The notes beneath the pieces are model-generated. The model did not search any database. It was given only the letters and a program-made list of their open reading frames with translations, and was not told where the DNA came from. DNA of 46,967 nucleotides from an uncultured Clostridia bacterium. Its GTDB lineage: Bacteria > Bacillota > Clostridia > Lachnospirales > CAG-274. The stretch lies in the NCBI GenBank assembly GCA_947632615.1, contig CANRPW010000020.1:1-46967 (forward strand). Reading direction: 5' to 3'. A program made the position numbers and the translations under genes. Of this stretch, positions 14,946 through 22,954 are shown one piece after another (within the stretch, counting starts at the first letter, position 1; each line of letters starts with the position of its first letter).

Positions 14946-17444
14946 TTATATATATTTGCCTGTTATACTTTCTTTATTTTCTTTTATCTGCTCCGGCGTG
15001 CCCTTGGCAATTATTCTGCCGCCGTCATTTCCTCCGCCGGGACCCATATCTATTATATAGTCGGCATTTCTTATTACGTCAAGGTCGTGCTCTATGACTA
15101 CAACGGTTGCTCCGCTTGCTATAAGGGTATTGAATACGCCAAGAAGTGACTGAACATCTAAGGGGTGAAGACCTATTGTAGGCTCGTCAAACACAAATAT
15201 GGAGTCATTCTGTGTTTTGCCAAGCTCGCTTGCAAGCTTAAGCCTCTGAGCCTCTCCGCCGGAAAGACCGGGAGTTTCTTCGCCTAAGGTGAGATAGCCA
15301 AGCCCAAGACTTTGCAGTGTCTTTAATTTAGAAGAAACATTTTTCATATCGGCGCAGAATTTAAGCGCGGTGTTTACGTCCATATCCATAAGCTGCGGCA
15401 GGGAAAGGGTTTCGCCTGCCTTATTTTTATGCTTTATGAGATATGCTTTTTTGGCATAGCGTGAGCCGTGACAATCGGGGCAGGGAATGTCTACATCGGG
15501 CAAAAACTGTACGTCTAAGCTGATAGAGCCCGTTCCGTTGCATAATGGACACCGCAGGCTGCCTGTGTTGTAGGAAAAATCTCCTGCCTTACAGCCCCTT
15601 TGCTTAGCATCCGGCGTGCGGGCGAATATTTTGCGCAGCTCGTCATGTATATTGGCATAGGTGGCAACTGTGGAGCGTATGTTTATGCCTATGGGCGCGG
15701 CATCTATGAGCTTTACATGCTCTATGCCCGGGGCATCAAGGGTTTTTATATGCTCCGGCAGTTTTTTGCCCTTACTTATGGCTTCTATGGCAGGAACAAG
15801 ACTTTCAAGTATCATTGTAGTTTTGCCCGAGCCGGATACCCCTGTGACTACCGTCAGCCTGCCCTTGGGAATGTCTATCTCTAAGGGCTTCACAGTGTGT
15901 ATTTCAGCTGTGGAAAGATGTATAGAACCGTTTTCAAACAGTCGGGCTGAAGCCTTGTTGTTATTTTGAATAACCGCTTTTCTTCCTAAGAAAGGTCCTA
16001 TTTTAGAGTTTGGGTTATTTTTGATCTCCTCTACAGTGCCCTCTGCTATCACAAGTCCGCCGTCTGAGCCTGCGCTTGGCCCAAGCTCTATAATCCGATC
16101 GGCTTCCTTTAATATTTGTATATCGTGATCTACAAGAAGAACGGAATTGCCGTCAGCTATAAGGTCGTGCATTACGCCGTTAAGCCCTATTATGTTTGAG
16201 GGGTGAAGCCCTATGGAAGGCTCGTCCAAAACATATAGCACTCCTGTGGTGCGGTTTCTTACGGCTCTTGCAAGCTGCATCCTCTGGCGTTCGCCTGTAG
16301 AGAGGGTAGATGAGGCACGGTCTAATGAAAGATAAGAAAGACCTAAGTCAATGAGTCTTTTTGCTGAAACGTCAAATGACTCACATATGCTTTTTGCCAT
16401 GGGGCGCATTTCTTTAGGCAGTGATGAAGGCACGCCCTTTACCCACAGAGCAAGGTCTTTAAGGGACATTTTACATACCTCTTCAAGAGATATTCCTCTG
16501 AGCCTTGGAGCTCTGGCTGCTTCTGAAAGTCTGCTGCCACCGCACTCGGGGCATACGTCCTCCTTTAAAAACTTTTCTACACGCTTCATACCCTTTTCGT
16601 CCTTTACCTTTTTAAGGGCGTTTAGCACTGTCGCCGTTGCGCTGTAATAGGTGAAGTCCATTTCTCCTGCGCTTACGCTTTCCTTGCTTTTGGGGCGGTA
16701 GAAAATATGCTTTTTCACCATTGGCCCGTCATATACTATGTCTTTTTCTTCATCCGTTAAGTCCTTAAAGGGTATGTCTGTTCTTACGCCCATGGCACGG
16801 CATACGTCTGTCATAAGCGACCACATGAGGGAATTCCATGGGGCAACGGCGCCTTCGTCTATAGTCAGGCTTTCATCAGGCACGAGGGTGGAGCGGTCTA
16901 CCCTGCGCACAATGCCTGTTCCGCCGCAGCACTTGCATGCGCCCTGACTGTTGAAGGCAAGCTCTTCTGCCGATGGGGCATAAAACTCCTCACCGCAGAC
17001 AGGGCAGACGAGCTTTTGTTCCGCTGCCACTGCCAAGGTGGGTTCATGATAATGTCCGTTGGGGCATCGGTGGTTAGCAAGACGGGAAAACATAAGGCGA
17101 AGACTGTTTAAAAGCTCGGTGCCTGTGCCAAATGTTGAGCGTATGCCCCCTATGCCCGGGCGCTGATGAAGGGCAAGAGCCGCAGGTACATAGAGTATCT
17201 CGTCTACGTCTGCCTTAGCCGCCTGTGTCATTCTTCTTCTTGTGTAGGTGGAAAGGGCATCAAGATAGCGCCTTGAGCCTTCGGCATATATTACACCCAA
17301 AGCAAGAGAAGACTTGCCCGAGCCTGACACCCCTGCAATACCTACTATTTTATTAAGAGGTATGTCTACGTCTATATTTTTTAAATTATGCACTCTTGCG
17401 CCTTTTATAATTATATTTTTAGGCTCGCTGTTTTTTGTTTCCAT
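14946..17444 (-). CDS. UvrA-like ABC ATPase lacking the UvrB-binding domain (UvrA2 type)
   Basis: 832 residues versus about 940 in canonical UvrA. It has two ABC ATPase halves, with Walker A GVSGSGKSSL near residue 40 and GVSGSGKTTM in the second half. ABC signatures are LSTGERQRMQLA and LSGGEAQRLKLA, and Walker B segments are VLYVLDEPSIGLHP and FVFDEPTIGLHP. Zinc-binding CxxC pairs are present (CPVCGEE, CKCCGGTG, CPLCNGTG, CPDCHGS). Between HRCPNGHYHEP and LVCPVCGEEF only a few residues occur, where canonical UvrA carries its UvrB-binding domain. This fits UvrA2-type proteins linked to DNA-damage or drug tolerance rather than core excision repair. It is a single gene with no uvrB or uvrC nearby. 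Confidence 0.87.
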   Translation of the reverse strand: METKNSEPKNIIIKGARVHNLKNIDVDIPLNKIVGIAGVSGSGKSSLALGVIYAEGSRRYLDALSTYTRRRMTQAAKADVDEILYVPAALALHQRPGIGGIRSTFGTGTELLNSLRLMFSRLANHRCPNGHYHEPTLAVAAEQKLVCPVCGEEFYAPSAEELAFNSQGACKCCGGTGIVRRVDRSTLVPDESLTIDEGAVAPWNSLMWSLMTDVCRAMGVRTDIPFKDLTDEEKDIVYDGPMVKKHIFYRPKSKESVSAGEMDFTYYSATATVLNALKKVKDEKGMKRVEKFLKEDVCPECGGSRLSEAARAPRLRGISLEEVCKMSLKDLALWVKGVPSSLPKEMRPMAKSICESFDVSAKRLIDLGLSYLSLDRASSTLSTGERQRMQLARAVRNRTTGVLYVLDEPSIGLHPSNIIGLNGVMHDLIADGNSVLLVDHDIQILKEADRIIELGPSAGSDGGLVIAEGTVEEIKNNPNSKIGPFLGRKAVIQNNNKASARLFENGSIHLSTAEIHTVKPLEIDIPKGRLTVVTGVSGSGKTTMILESLVPAIEAISKGKKLPEHIKTLDAPGIEHVKLIDAAPIGINIRSTVATYANIHDELRKIFARTPDAKQRGCKAGDFSYNTGSLRCPLCNGTGSISLDVQFLPDVDIPCPDCHGSRYAKKAYLIKHKNKAGETLSLPQLMDMDVNTALKFCADMKNVSSKLKTLQSLGLGYLTLGEETPGLSGGEAQRLKLASELGKTQNDSIFVFDEPTIGLHPLDVQSLLGVFNTLIASGATVVVIEHDLDVIRNADYIIDMGPGGGNDGGRIIAKGTPEQIKENKESITGKYI

Positions 17445-17485
17445 AAAAAAGCCCCTTCCCTAAATATCCTTTTAAATTTATCATA

Positions 17486-17513
17486 AGTATATCATAAACA
17501 TTTAAATTTTCAA
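17486..17513 (-). promoter_or_regulatory. Promoter for the uvrA-like gene
   Basis: On the minus strand: -35 TTGAAA (17513-17508), 16-base spacer, -10 TATACT (17491-17486), then the ribosome site GGGAAGGGGC before the ATG. The rest of the gap to 17714 holds a TATAAT-like box near 17551 and no gene I can support. Confidence 0.55.
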
Positions 17514-17714
17514 GTGATTTATATTTAAGCTTGCCGAACAGGCAATTATGTTATAATGAAACCATAAATAATATGAAAACAAGAGGGGACATACAAAAGC
17601 CTTATTGCGGCGGCTCTTTGTTTTATTTTGCATATTTAATTAAGCTCTAATATTTGTTTAATGAAAAAACAAATGCCAAAATGATATAATTAAGAAAATT
17701 CAGGAGGTAGATGT

Positions 17715-19604
17715 ATGAAAATATATAAAATATTAATTGCCGCAGGCGTTGCCTCTTTAATTGTTTTAAGCTTAGGGGGCTGTGCGGCAGAAAAACAAAA
17801 GGACTTTGTGTCTATAAGCCTTGCCGACGGGGCTTCAAGCGCTGACGGTGCGGGAGTCACTGTAAATGAAGATGTGGTCACAATAACTCAGCCGGGCAGG
17901 TATGAGGTGAAGGGAAGCCTGACCGACGGACAGCTGGTAGTAAATTCTTCGGGAGAAGCAGAGCTTATATTTGACGGAGTAAATGTAAACAACTCCACAG
18001 GCCCTGCCATATATGCCTTAAGCGGAGATATAAGGCTTAAGCTCAGCGAAGGCTCTGAAAATTCCTTCTCAGACGGAGAGAAGTATGCCCTTGTGGACAG
18101 TGACGGCGAGCCCGATGCAGCCTTTTTCTGCAAAGACAGCCTTGTTATTGAGGGCAGCGGAAGCCTTCAGGTGGTGGGAAATTATGCCGATGCTATAGCA
18201 GACAAAGACGACCTCACCATAGAGGGAGGAAAGCTCACACTCACCGCCATGGGCTATGGCTTAAAGGGCAAAGACAGCCTTACACTAAACGGAGGAGAGC
18301 TTGTTATAAATTCCGAAGGCAACGGAATTGGCTCGTCAAAGGGAAATGTGGTTATAAATGACGGCGCTGCCAATATAAATGCAGCCGGCAAGGGCATTAA
18401 GGGCGAGACCGACCTTGAAATAAACGGCGGCAGCCTTAACATAACATCAACAGACGATGCCATTCATTCCAACGCCAACACGACTATAAACAGCGGCAGC
18501 TTTAACATAACCACAGAAGATGATGCTGTGCATGCAGAGGAGGAGCTTGTTATAAACGACTGTAATATTCAGATAGCAAGCTGTAAGGAGGGTCTTGAGG
18601 GACACACTGTTACCGTAAACGGCGGAGATATAAACCTCAAGTCTACAGACGACGGCATAAATGCAGCGGCTCCAAGCACCACAGACGAAACGGCGGAGGA
18701 ATTTGCACCGCATGAAAAGGGCGACCGGCAAATGCCTGAGGGCGGAGAAATGCCGCGGGATATGCAAGCGCCCCCTGATATGCCCCGAGGTGATTTTACC
18801 GGCGGCGAAGGAGCAACAGGCGAGGGCGTACCACCCGGTATGCCTCAAAGCGTACAGACATCGCCCGATATGCCCCCTGCGAATTTATCTGAGGGCGAAG
18901 GCGCAGCGGAGCCGGGAGATATGCAGCAGGGAAAGGGTTTTCGTCAATTGACCGATGGCACAAATGCAGACGGAAATGTCAACTTCCATGGCGGCGGTAT
19001 GGGCGGCGGCATGATGGATAAGGACGAAAGCTGCCTTATAACCATAAATGACGGCGATATAACAATAGACTCTTCAGGCGATGGCATTGACTCAAACGGA
19101 AACATTGTTTTAAACGGGGGAAATATAAGCGTATACGGACCAGAAAACAGCGGAAATGCCGCCCTTGACTGCGGCGGAGAGATAATATATAACGGCGGAG
19201 AGGTAATTGCCTTTGGTATGGGCGGCATGGAAGAAGCACCTTCGGCAGATAACTCTCAGGGCTATTCTATAATGTATAATGGGGAAACCTCCCAGGCAAA
19301 CACGATCTTTGCGATTTATAATTCTACTACAGGAGAATTGCTTAGGGAAGTGACCTCGCCTAAGAAGTTTGGGTGTGTTGTTTACGGCAGCGAAAAGATA
19401 TCGGAAAACGACAGTCTTGAAATACGAATAAACGGCGAAACGGCTAAAACCGCAGATATAACAGGAAAGAGCATTACCGTAGGGGAGGTAGTTCGTGAGG
19501 GCGGCGGTATGCACATGGGCGGCAGAAGAAACAGGGGCTTTGGAGGAATGAACACTGAAGAAACCACTGCCGGACAGCAGACCGAAAGCCGGACATTAGC
19601 ATAA
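17715..19604 (+). CDS. Beta-helix carbohydrate-binding-domain lipoprotein with Met/Pro-rich insert
   Basis: 629-residue predicted lipoprotein (LSLGGCAAE, lipid Cys near residue 23). Residues ~45-310 and ~430-500 contain repeated right-handed beta-helix rungs of the type NGGxLxIxSxGDGI (GSLNITSTDDAIHS, GDINLKSTDDGINA, GDITIDSSGDGIDS). This resembles the family annotated as carbohydrate-binding domain-containing proteins, formerly DUF4353. Residues ~325-410 are a Met/Pro/Gly/Glu-rich insert with recurring PPDMP- and GEGA-type units. The C-terminus has another Gly/Met/Arg-rich stretch (GGGMHMGGRRNRGFGGMN). Relatives are often near CotH-type kinase genes; none is here. Ligand unknown. Ribosome site AGGAGG. 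Confidence 0.8.
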   Translation: MKIYKILIAAGVASLIVLSLGGCAAEKQKDFVSISLADGASSADGAGVTVNEDVVTITQPGRYEVKGSLTDGQLVVNSSGEAELIFDGVNVNNSTGPAIYALSGDIRLKLSEGSENSFSDGEKYALVDSDGEPDAAFFCKDSLVIEGSGSLQVVGNYADAIADKDDLTIEGGKLTLTAMGYGLKGKDSLTLNGGELVINSEGNGIGSSKGNVVINDGAANINAAGKGIKGETDLEINGGSLNITSTDDAIHSNANTTINSGSFNITTEDDAVHAEEELVINDCNIQIASCKEGLEGHTVTVNGGDINLKSTDDGINAAAPSTTDETAEEFAPHEKGDRQMPEGGEMPRDMQAPPDMPRGDFTGGEGATGEGVPPGMPQSVQTSPDMPPANLSEGEGAAEPGDMQQGKGFRQLTDGTNADGNVNFHGGGMGGGMMDKDESCLITINDGDITIDSSGDGIDSNGNIVLNGGNISVYGPENSGNAALDCGGEIIYNGGEVIAFGMGGMEEAPSADNSQGYSIMYNGETSQANTIFAIYNSTTGELLREVTSPKKFGCVVYGSEKISENDSLEIRINGETAKTADITGKSITVGEVVREGGGMHMGGRRNRGFGGMNTEETTAGQQTESRTLA

Positions 19605-19623
19605 GCTAACAATGTTTTTGTCG

Positions 19624-19652
19624 TTGACACTTGGTAGTAAATGTTATATAAT
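19624..19652 (+). promoter_or_regulatory. Strong consensus promoter for the rubrerythrin gene
   Basis: -35 TTGACA (19624-19629), 17-base spacer, -10 TATAAT (19647-19652): both boxes match the consensus exactly. Downstream, CTTAATAAT occurs twice (19664-19672 and 19680-19688), 16 bases apart, between promoter and ribosome site. This is a candidate operator, though not a clear PerR box. Confidence 0.85.
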
Positions 19653-19701
19653 AATTTCAGGAACTTAATAATAATCGTTCTTAATAATGGAGGTAGATAA
19701 T

Positions 19702-20256
19702 ATGAAAAAGTTTGTTTGTCCCGTATGCGGATATGTACACATTGGAACAGAAGCTCCCGAATTTTGCCCACAGTGCAAAGTTCCCGGCTCTAAATTTATC
19801 GTAGAAGAAATTGACGGAAAAGAAGAGATCGTATGGGCTGACGAGCACAAGATCGGCGTAGCTCAGGGGCTTGATGAAGAAATAGTACAGGGTCTTCGTG
19901 ACAACTTCACAGGCGAATGTACAGAGGTCGGTATGTATCTTGCTATGGCAAGAGCCGCTCACAGAGAGGGTTATCCCGAGGTTGGTCTTTATTATGAAAA
20001 GGCAGCATGGGAAGAAGCAGAGCACGCAGCTAAGTTTGCAGAGCTTTTAGGCGAGGTTGTTACACCTTCAACAAAGAAGAACCTCGAGCTTCGCTATATG
20101 GCTGAAAACGGCGCAACAGAAGGCAAGATGAAGATAGCAAGAAAGGCTAAGGAGCTTGGCTATGACGCTATTCACGACACCGTTCATGAAATGGCTAAGG
20201 ACGAAGCCCGCCACGGCAAAGCTTTCAAGGGACTTCTTGACAGATATTTTAAATAA
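19702..20256 (+). CDS. Reverse rubrerythrin (rubredoxin domain N-terminal), NADH peroxidase-type
   Basis: 184 residues. The rubredoxin-like domain is at the N-terminus, with its Fe ligands in CPVC (Cys6, Cys9) and CPQC (Cys22, Cys25). It is followed by a four-helix di-iron domain with EEAEHAAKF and DEARHGKAF carrying Glu/His ligands. This domain order is opposite to classical rubrerythrin and marks the reverse rubrerythrins of clostridia, which reduce H2O2 with electrons from NADH via rubredoxin reductase. Start at 19702 is set by GGAGGT seven bases upstream. Codon use and a consensus promoter suggest high expression. It is monocistronic, with a terminator directly after. Confidence 0.92.
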   Translation: MKKFVCPVCGYVHIGTEAPEFCPQCKVPGSKFIVEEIDGKEEIVWADEHKIGVAQGLDEEIVQGLRDNFTGECTEVGMYLAMARAAHREGYPEVGLYYEKAAWEEAEHAAKFAELLGEVVTPSTKKNLELRYMAENGATEGKMKIARKAKELGYDAIHDTVHEMAKDEARHGKAFKGLLDRYFK

Positions 20257-20266
20257 TTGACAAAAT

Positions 20267-20296
20267 AAAGAGAACGCTCGTCGTTCTCTTTTTTTA
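20267..20296 (+). terminator. Terminator of the rubrerythrin gene
   Basis: AAAGAGAACG (20267-20276) pairs with CGTTCTCTTT (20282-20291), loop of five, followed by further T residues. Confidence 0.88.
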
Positions 20297-20322
20297 TGCA
20301 TTTTTTACAGGTGGATTTTCCG

Positions 20323-20608
20323 TTATATACACGATCCGCCGTTTAAACCGAATTTTTCCGAAAGCTCCTCCAATAACTCAGGCAAGGAAAGGTTCGGCTG
20401 CCATATTTTATCTTGTCCATACTTCGGAGGTTTCGCAGGCTATGGCTTCAGACTTGATGTAGTTTATAAGAAGCTGAGAATAAAAGTTATATTTATAAAA
20501 ATAGGCAGTCCTTTTCAAAAAGTCTGCTAAGTCATTACCACTTTTAGTGACTTTTAAAATTGCTTTTCCGAGCAAAAGCTTAACTTCGTTCGGATTATAT
20601 TTTTTCAT
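20323..20608 (-). pseudogene. Frameshifted remnant of a mobile-element-type protein
   Basis: A 66-codon frame (20408-20608) begins MKKYNPNEVKLLLGKAIL and contains YFYKYNFYSQLLINYIKSEA. The latter resembles the YxFxNQLLI region near the N-terminus of the large LtrC/ArdC-like proteins of conjugative elements. That frame stops after SEVWTR, but a second frame continues with clearly protein-like content (GQDKIWQPNLSLPELLEELS, then EKFGLNGGSCI) to a stop at 20323. I read this as a frameshifted and truncated gene. The family link is tentative. The ATG overlaps the stop of another remnant upstream (ATGA). Confidence 0.5.
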
Positions 20609-20772
20609 AATAAAATCACTCTCCCCAAATAAAAAAACGGCAGGATTTCTCCTGTCGCTTTGTTTTGCTTTAAAAATTCCTCCCTCGGTGCTCCATAGGT
20701 CATAGAGGGCGTATAGCTTTCTTCCTTGTCCTCATCAGCAGTATAAATTATAATATCCAAATCTATAAAACC
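20605..20772 (-). pseudogene. C-terminal remnant of an unidentified gene
   Basis: An open stretch of 55 codons without a start codon (contains YTADEDKEESYTPSMTYGAP) ends in TGA overlapping the ATG of the remnant at 20608. The overlap suggests two genes once lay in one operon. The family is not recognised. In the flanking 20773-20823 I see nothing further. Confidence 0.35.
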
Positions 20773-20823
20773 TCATCCATTCGTTTAAAAAATTTCTTTA
20801 ACCTCTTTCATTATACCATAGGG

Positions 20824-21090
20824 CTACGTACAAATATTTCGTCTGTGACCTATTTCAAGAATTAATATTATTATTTTATCGTCTTGTATGTCAGCCAATA
20901 CCCTGTAATCGCCTATACGATATCGCCACTGTTCCATACGGTTATCTCGCAGTGCCTTTCCGTGACGGCGAGGATCATCGCAGCCCTGCAAATTTTTAAG
21001 AAGCCACGAGGTTATGAGTTTTGCAGTGTTTTTATCGAGCTTGGATAACTGTTTTTTAGCTCTTTTTGTCAGCTCTACCGAATATTTCAC
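20824..21090 (-). CDS. RelE/ParE-family toxin
   Basis: 88-residue toxin of the RelE/ParE superfamily. Pattern: KYSVELTKRAKKQLSKLDKNTAKLI, DPRRHGKALRDN, WRYRIGDYRVLADIQDDKIIILILEIGHRRNIC. The family's basic and aromatic residues are kept (Arg in WRYRIGDYRV, His and Arg in GHRRNIC). RelE members cut mRNA on the ribosome and ParE members poison gyrase; sequence alone does not decide which. The start codon overlaps the antitoxin stop by 4 bases (ATGA), the usual antitoxin-first arrangement. Confidence 0.92.
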   Translation of the reverse strand: MKYSVELTKRAKKQLSKLDKNTAKLITSWLLKNLQGCDDPRRHGKALRDNRMEQWRYRIGDYRVLADIQDDKIIILILEIGHRRNICT

Positions 21091-21308
21091 AACAAATCAA
21101 GCTCCTTTATTACATCTTCCAAACCGAAAGTAACAGGGTCGGCTTTATATTCCTCCATAGCCTCATCATAAGCCTTTAAATCAAATTCATTTTCGATATG
21201 ATCCATTACAGAACGTCTGAACAACTCAGAAACCGTCATTCCGTTAAGCTTTGCATATGCTTTTATAATGTCAGCTTCGTCATTGTTTAACCTAATTGAA
21301 AAAGTCAT
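21087..21308 (-). CDS. RelB/DinJ-type ribbon-helix-helix antitoxin
   Basis: 73 residues. The N-terminal ribbon-helix-helix region is FSIRLNNDEADIIKAYAKLNGMTVSELFRRSVMDHIE. The C-terminal acidic segment (YDEAMEEYKADPVTFGLEDVIKEL) would wrap the toxin. It neutralises the adjacent RelE/ParE protein and probably represses the operon through the palindrome just upstream. Ribosome site AAGGAGG. Confidence 0.92.
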   Translation of the reverse strand: MTFSIRLNNDEADIIKAYAKLNGMTVSELFRRSVMDHIENEFDLKAYDEAMEEYKADPVTFGLEDVIKELDLL

Positions 21309-21324
21309 AAAAAAACCTCCTTCC

Positions 21325-21343
21325 TGTAATACATTGTATTACA
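21325..21343. promoter_or_regulatory. Palindromic operator of the toxin-antitoxin operon
   Basis: TGTAATACATTGTATTACA is a perfect 9+1+9 palindrome 17 bases before the antitoxin start, ending next to the ribosome site. This is the expected place for autoregulation by a ribbon-helix-helix antitoxin. The rest of the gap to 21490 holds a short coding-like scrap on the minus strand (LKEICEKYGIEYDV) and no intact gene. Confidence 0.75.
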
Positions 21344-21495
21344 TTTATGAGAGATTGTCAATGGAAATTCTGAAAGAGGATACGGACTAAGCCATATTCC
21401 TTTCGTCTGATTAAACGTCATATTCTATGCCATACTTTTCGCATATCTCCTTTAAGTCAATTTACGGATGTCATATCCTCCTCCTTTATGGCATA

Positions 21496-21529
21496 AAAAA
21501 TCCCAACAGTTTTTACTATTGGGATTTTT
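21496..21529. terminator. Intrinsic terminator downstream of barstar
   Basis: AAAAATCCCAACAG (21496-21509) pairs with CTATTGGGATTTTT (21516-21529), with one mismatch. A T-run is available on both strands. Confidence 0.75.
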
Positions 21530-21555
21530 ATATTAAATGGCTTGATTAAAGTTTT

Positions 21556-21834
21556 TTATGATATTATTTCAAAATCCATTTCAGGTATTTCTTTATGGAT
21601 ATCTTCAAAAACATCCAATACTTCTTCCATATAGTCACGCAAATCTTCAGGCAAGGTTTTGATGCCTTTGATTTTAACTTTAATAATAGGACCACCTCTG
21701 ACATCTCTCAAAAGATCCCATATCGCATCCAAATTTTCTCCATACCAATCGGGAAAATTAAAGCCTTCTTTAATAATGTCATGTAATTTCATAATATATT
21801 TACATCCTGTGAAATCTAACAAAATTTCTGTCAT
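21556..21834 (-). CDS. Barstar-family ribonuclease inhibitor
   Basis: 92 residues. The family core FNFPDWYGENLDAIWDLLRD matches the barstar signature (FPxWYGxNLDALWDxL); acidic residues in this helix and in DIHKEIPEMDFEI normally plug the RNase active site. In intact loci it protects the producer from a barnase-like RNase. Here only the tail of such an RNase remains, directly upstream, so this is an orphan immunity gene. Its N-terminal 13 residues (MTEILLDFTGCKY) also fit the family. Confidence 0.9.
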   Translation of the reverse strand: MTEILLDFTGCKYIMKLHDIIKEGFNFPDWYGENLDAIWDLLRDVRGGPIIKVKIKGIKTLPEDLRDYMEEVLDVFEDIHKEIPEMDFEIIS

Positions 21835-21850
21835 AATACATTTTCCTTTC

Positions 21851-21928
21851 TTATATTATTTCATAAAAATTTCTATAATGATCCGGCAATTCAAATGCAT
21901 CGGAGGAACAAACACCCCCAATTGATAA
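21851..21928 (-). pseudogene. C-terminal remnant of a barnase-like ribonuclease
   Basis: A 25-codon open stretch ends 17 bases before the barstar start and reads GGVCSSDAFELPDHYRNFYEII. This aligns with the end of barnase-type RNases (YSSDxLIYxTxDHYQTFxxI), including the catalytic His in DHY. The N-terminal part with the catalytic Glu and Arg is missing: a stop lies just before it and no frame continues further upstream. Order and spacing match a toxin-immunity pair, which supports the call despite the short length. Confidence 0.7.
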
Positions 21929-22003
21929 TTATATCAAAAATTTGTTTTTTAGCAACTCATTAAAATTCAGACTTTTTCAAAGCTAAAACGGCTATAGAAA
22001 TGA

Positions 22004-22045
22004 ATATCCCCTTGTTATAGTATGTGGGCTATAGCAAGGGGATAT
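22004..22045 (-). terminator. Terminator of the arg-pyr operon
   Basis: ATATCCCCTTGTTATAG (22004-22020) pairs with CTATAGCAAGGGGATAT (22029-22045), 17 positions with one G-T pair, just downstream of the pyrD stop on the minus strand. Confidence 0.8.
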
Positions 22046-22048
22046 ATT

Positions 22049-22954
22049 TTAGTCTATTATTCCTCTGATCTCATCTAAGGATTTAATTTTATTTTCATTC
22101 ATAAATTTTTCTATGCCCGATACAACGTCCTCCGTTGTTTTGGGGTTTATGAAATTGGCAGTGCCTACAGCTGTCATGGTAGCGCCTGCCATAATAAATT
22201 CTATGGCATCTTCGGCTGTGGTTATGCCGCCCATGCCTATGATAGGTATTTTAACGGCTTTAAAAGTCTGCCAGACCATTCTCACTGCCACGGGCTTTAC
22301 GGCGGGTCCGCTGAAGCCGCCTATTTTGTTTGCCAGCACGGGCTTTCTCCTGTATATGTCTATTTTCATGCCCGTGAGGGTGTTTATCATTGAAAGAGCA
22401 TCTGCCCCTGCTGCTTCCGCTGCTTTAGAGGTTTCGGTTATGTCGGTGACGTTGGGGCTCATTTTTACTATAAGGGGCTGTTTTGCCCTTTTCTTGACCT
22501 CGCCTACCACCTTTTCTATCATTTTGCAGTCTGTGCCGAATGTCATGCCGCCTTCCTTTACATTGGGGCAGGATATGTTTAGCTCCAGCATATCCACATC
22601 TGCATCTCTCAGCATTTCAACTACATTTACATATTCGTCTATACTGTGTCCGCAGACGTTTACTATTATTTTTGTGTCATACTGCCTTAAAAAGGGTATG
22701 TCCTCTCTTATGAAATATTCTGCTCCGGGGTTTTGAAGACCTACGGAATTTAACATTCCGCCGTATACCTCGGCTATTCTGGGAGTGTCGTTTCCCAGCC
22801 ACGGCACTGCCGCAACACCCTTTACGGTCACTGCGCCCAGCTTGTTAAGGTCTACAAATTCACCGTATTCTCTGCCGCTGCCAAAGGTGCCCGAGGCTGT
22901 TGTTACGGGATTTTTAAATTCCACCCCTGCAATTTTTACTCTTGTATCTATCAT
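22049..22954 (-). CDS. pyrD: Dihydroorotate dehydrogenase, catalytic subunit (class 1B)
   Basis: 301-residue FMN-dependent TIM-barrel enzyme oxidising dihydroorotate to orotate in pyrimidine synthesis. Motifs: NPVTTASGTFGSG, NISCPNVKEGG with the catalytic Cys expected for class 1B, the FMN-phosphate loop IIGMGGITTAEDA, and AGATMTAVGTANF. Class 1B enzymes need PyrK to pass electrons to NAD+, and pyrK lies immediately upstream with an ATGA overlap. I prefer the ATG at 22954 on that basis over a TTG two codons earlier. Confidence 0.95.
   Translation of the reverse strand: MIDTRVKIAGVEFKNPVTTASGTFGSGREYGEFVDLNKLGAVTVKGVAAVPWLGNDTPRIAEVYGGMLNSVGLQNPGAEYFIREDIPFLRQYDTKIIVNVCGHSIDEYVNVVEMLRDADVDMLELNISCPNVKEGGMTFGTDCKMIEKVVGEVKKRAKQPLIVKMSPNVTDITETSKAAEAAGADALSMINTLTGMKIDIYRRKPVLANKIGGFSGPAVKPVAVRMVWQTFKAVKIPIIGMGGITTAEDAIEFIMAGATMTAVGTANFINPKTTEDVVSGIEKFMNENKIKSLDEIRGIID

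Noticed and set aside
14794..15060. Open frame across island B
   Set aside because: It runs through the 49-bp palindrome and into the uvrA-like gene on the other strand.
17573..17650. 25-codon frame starting MKTRGDIQKPYCGG
   Set aside because: A TATAAT box lies upstream but there is no ribosome site; too short to support.
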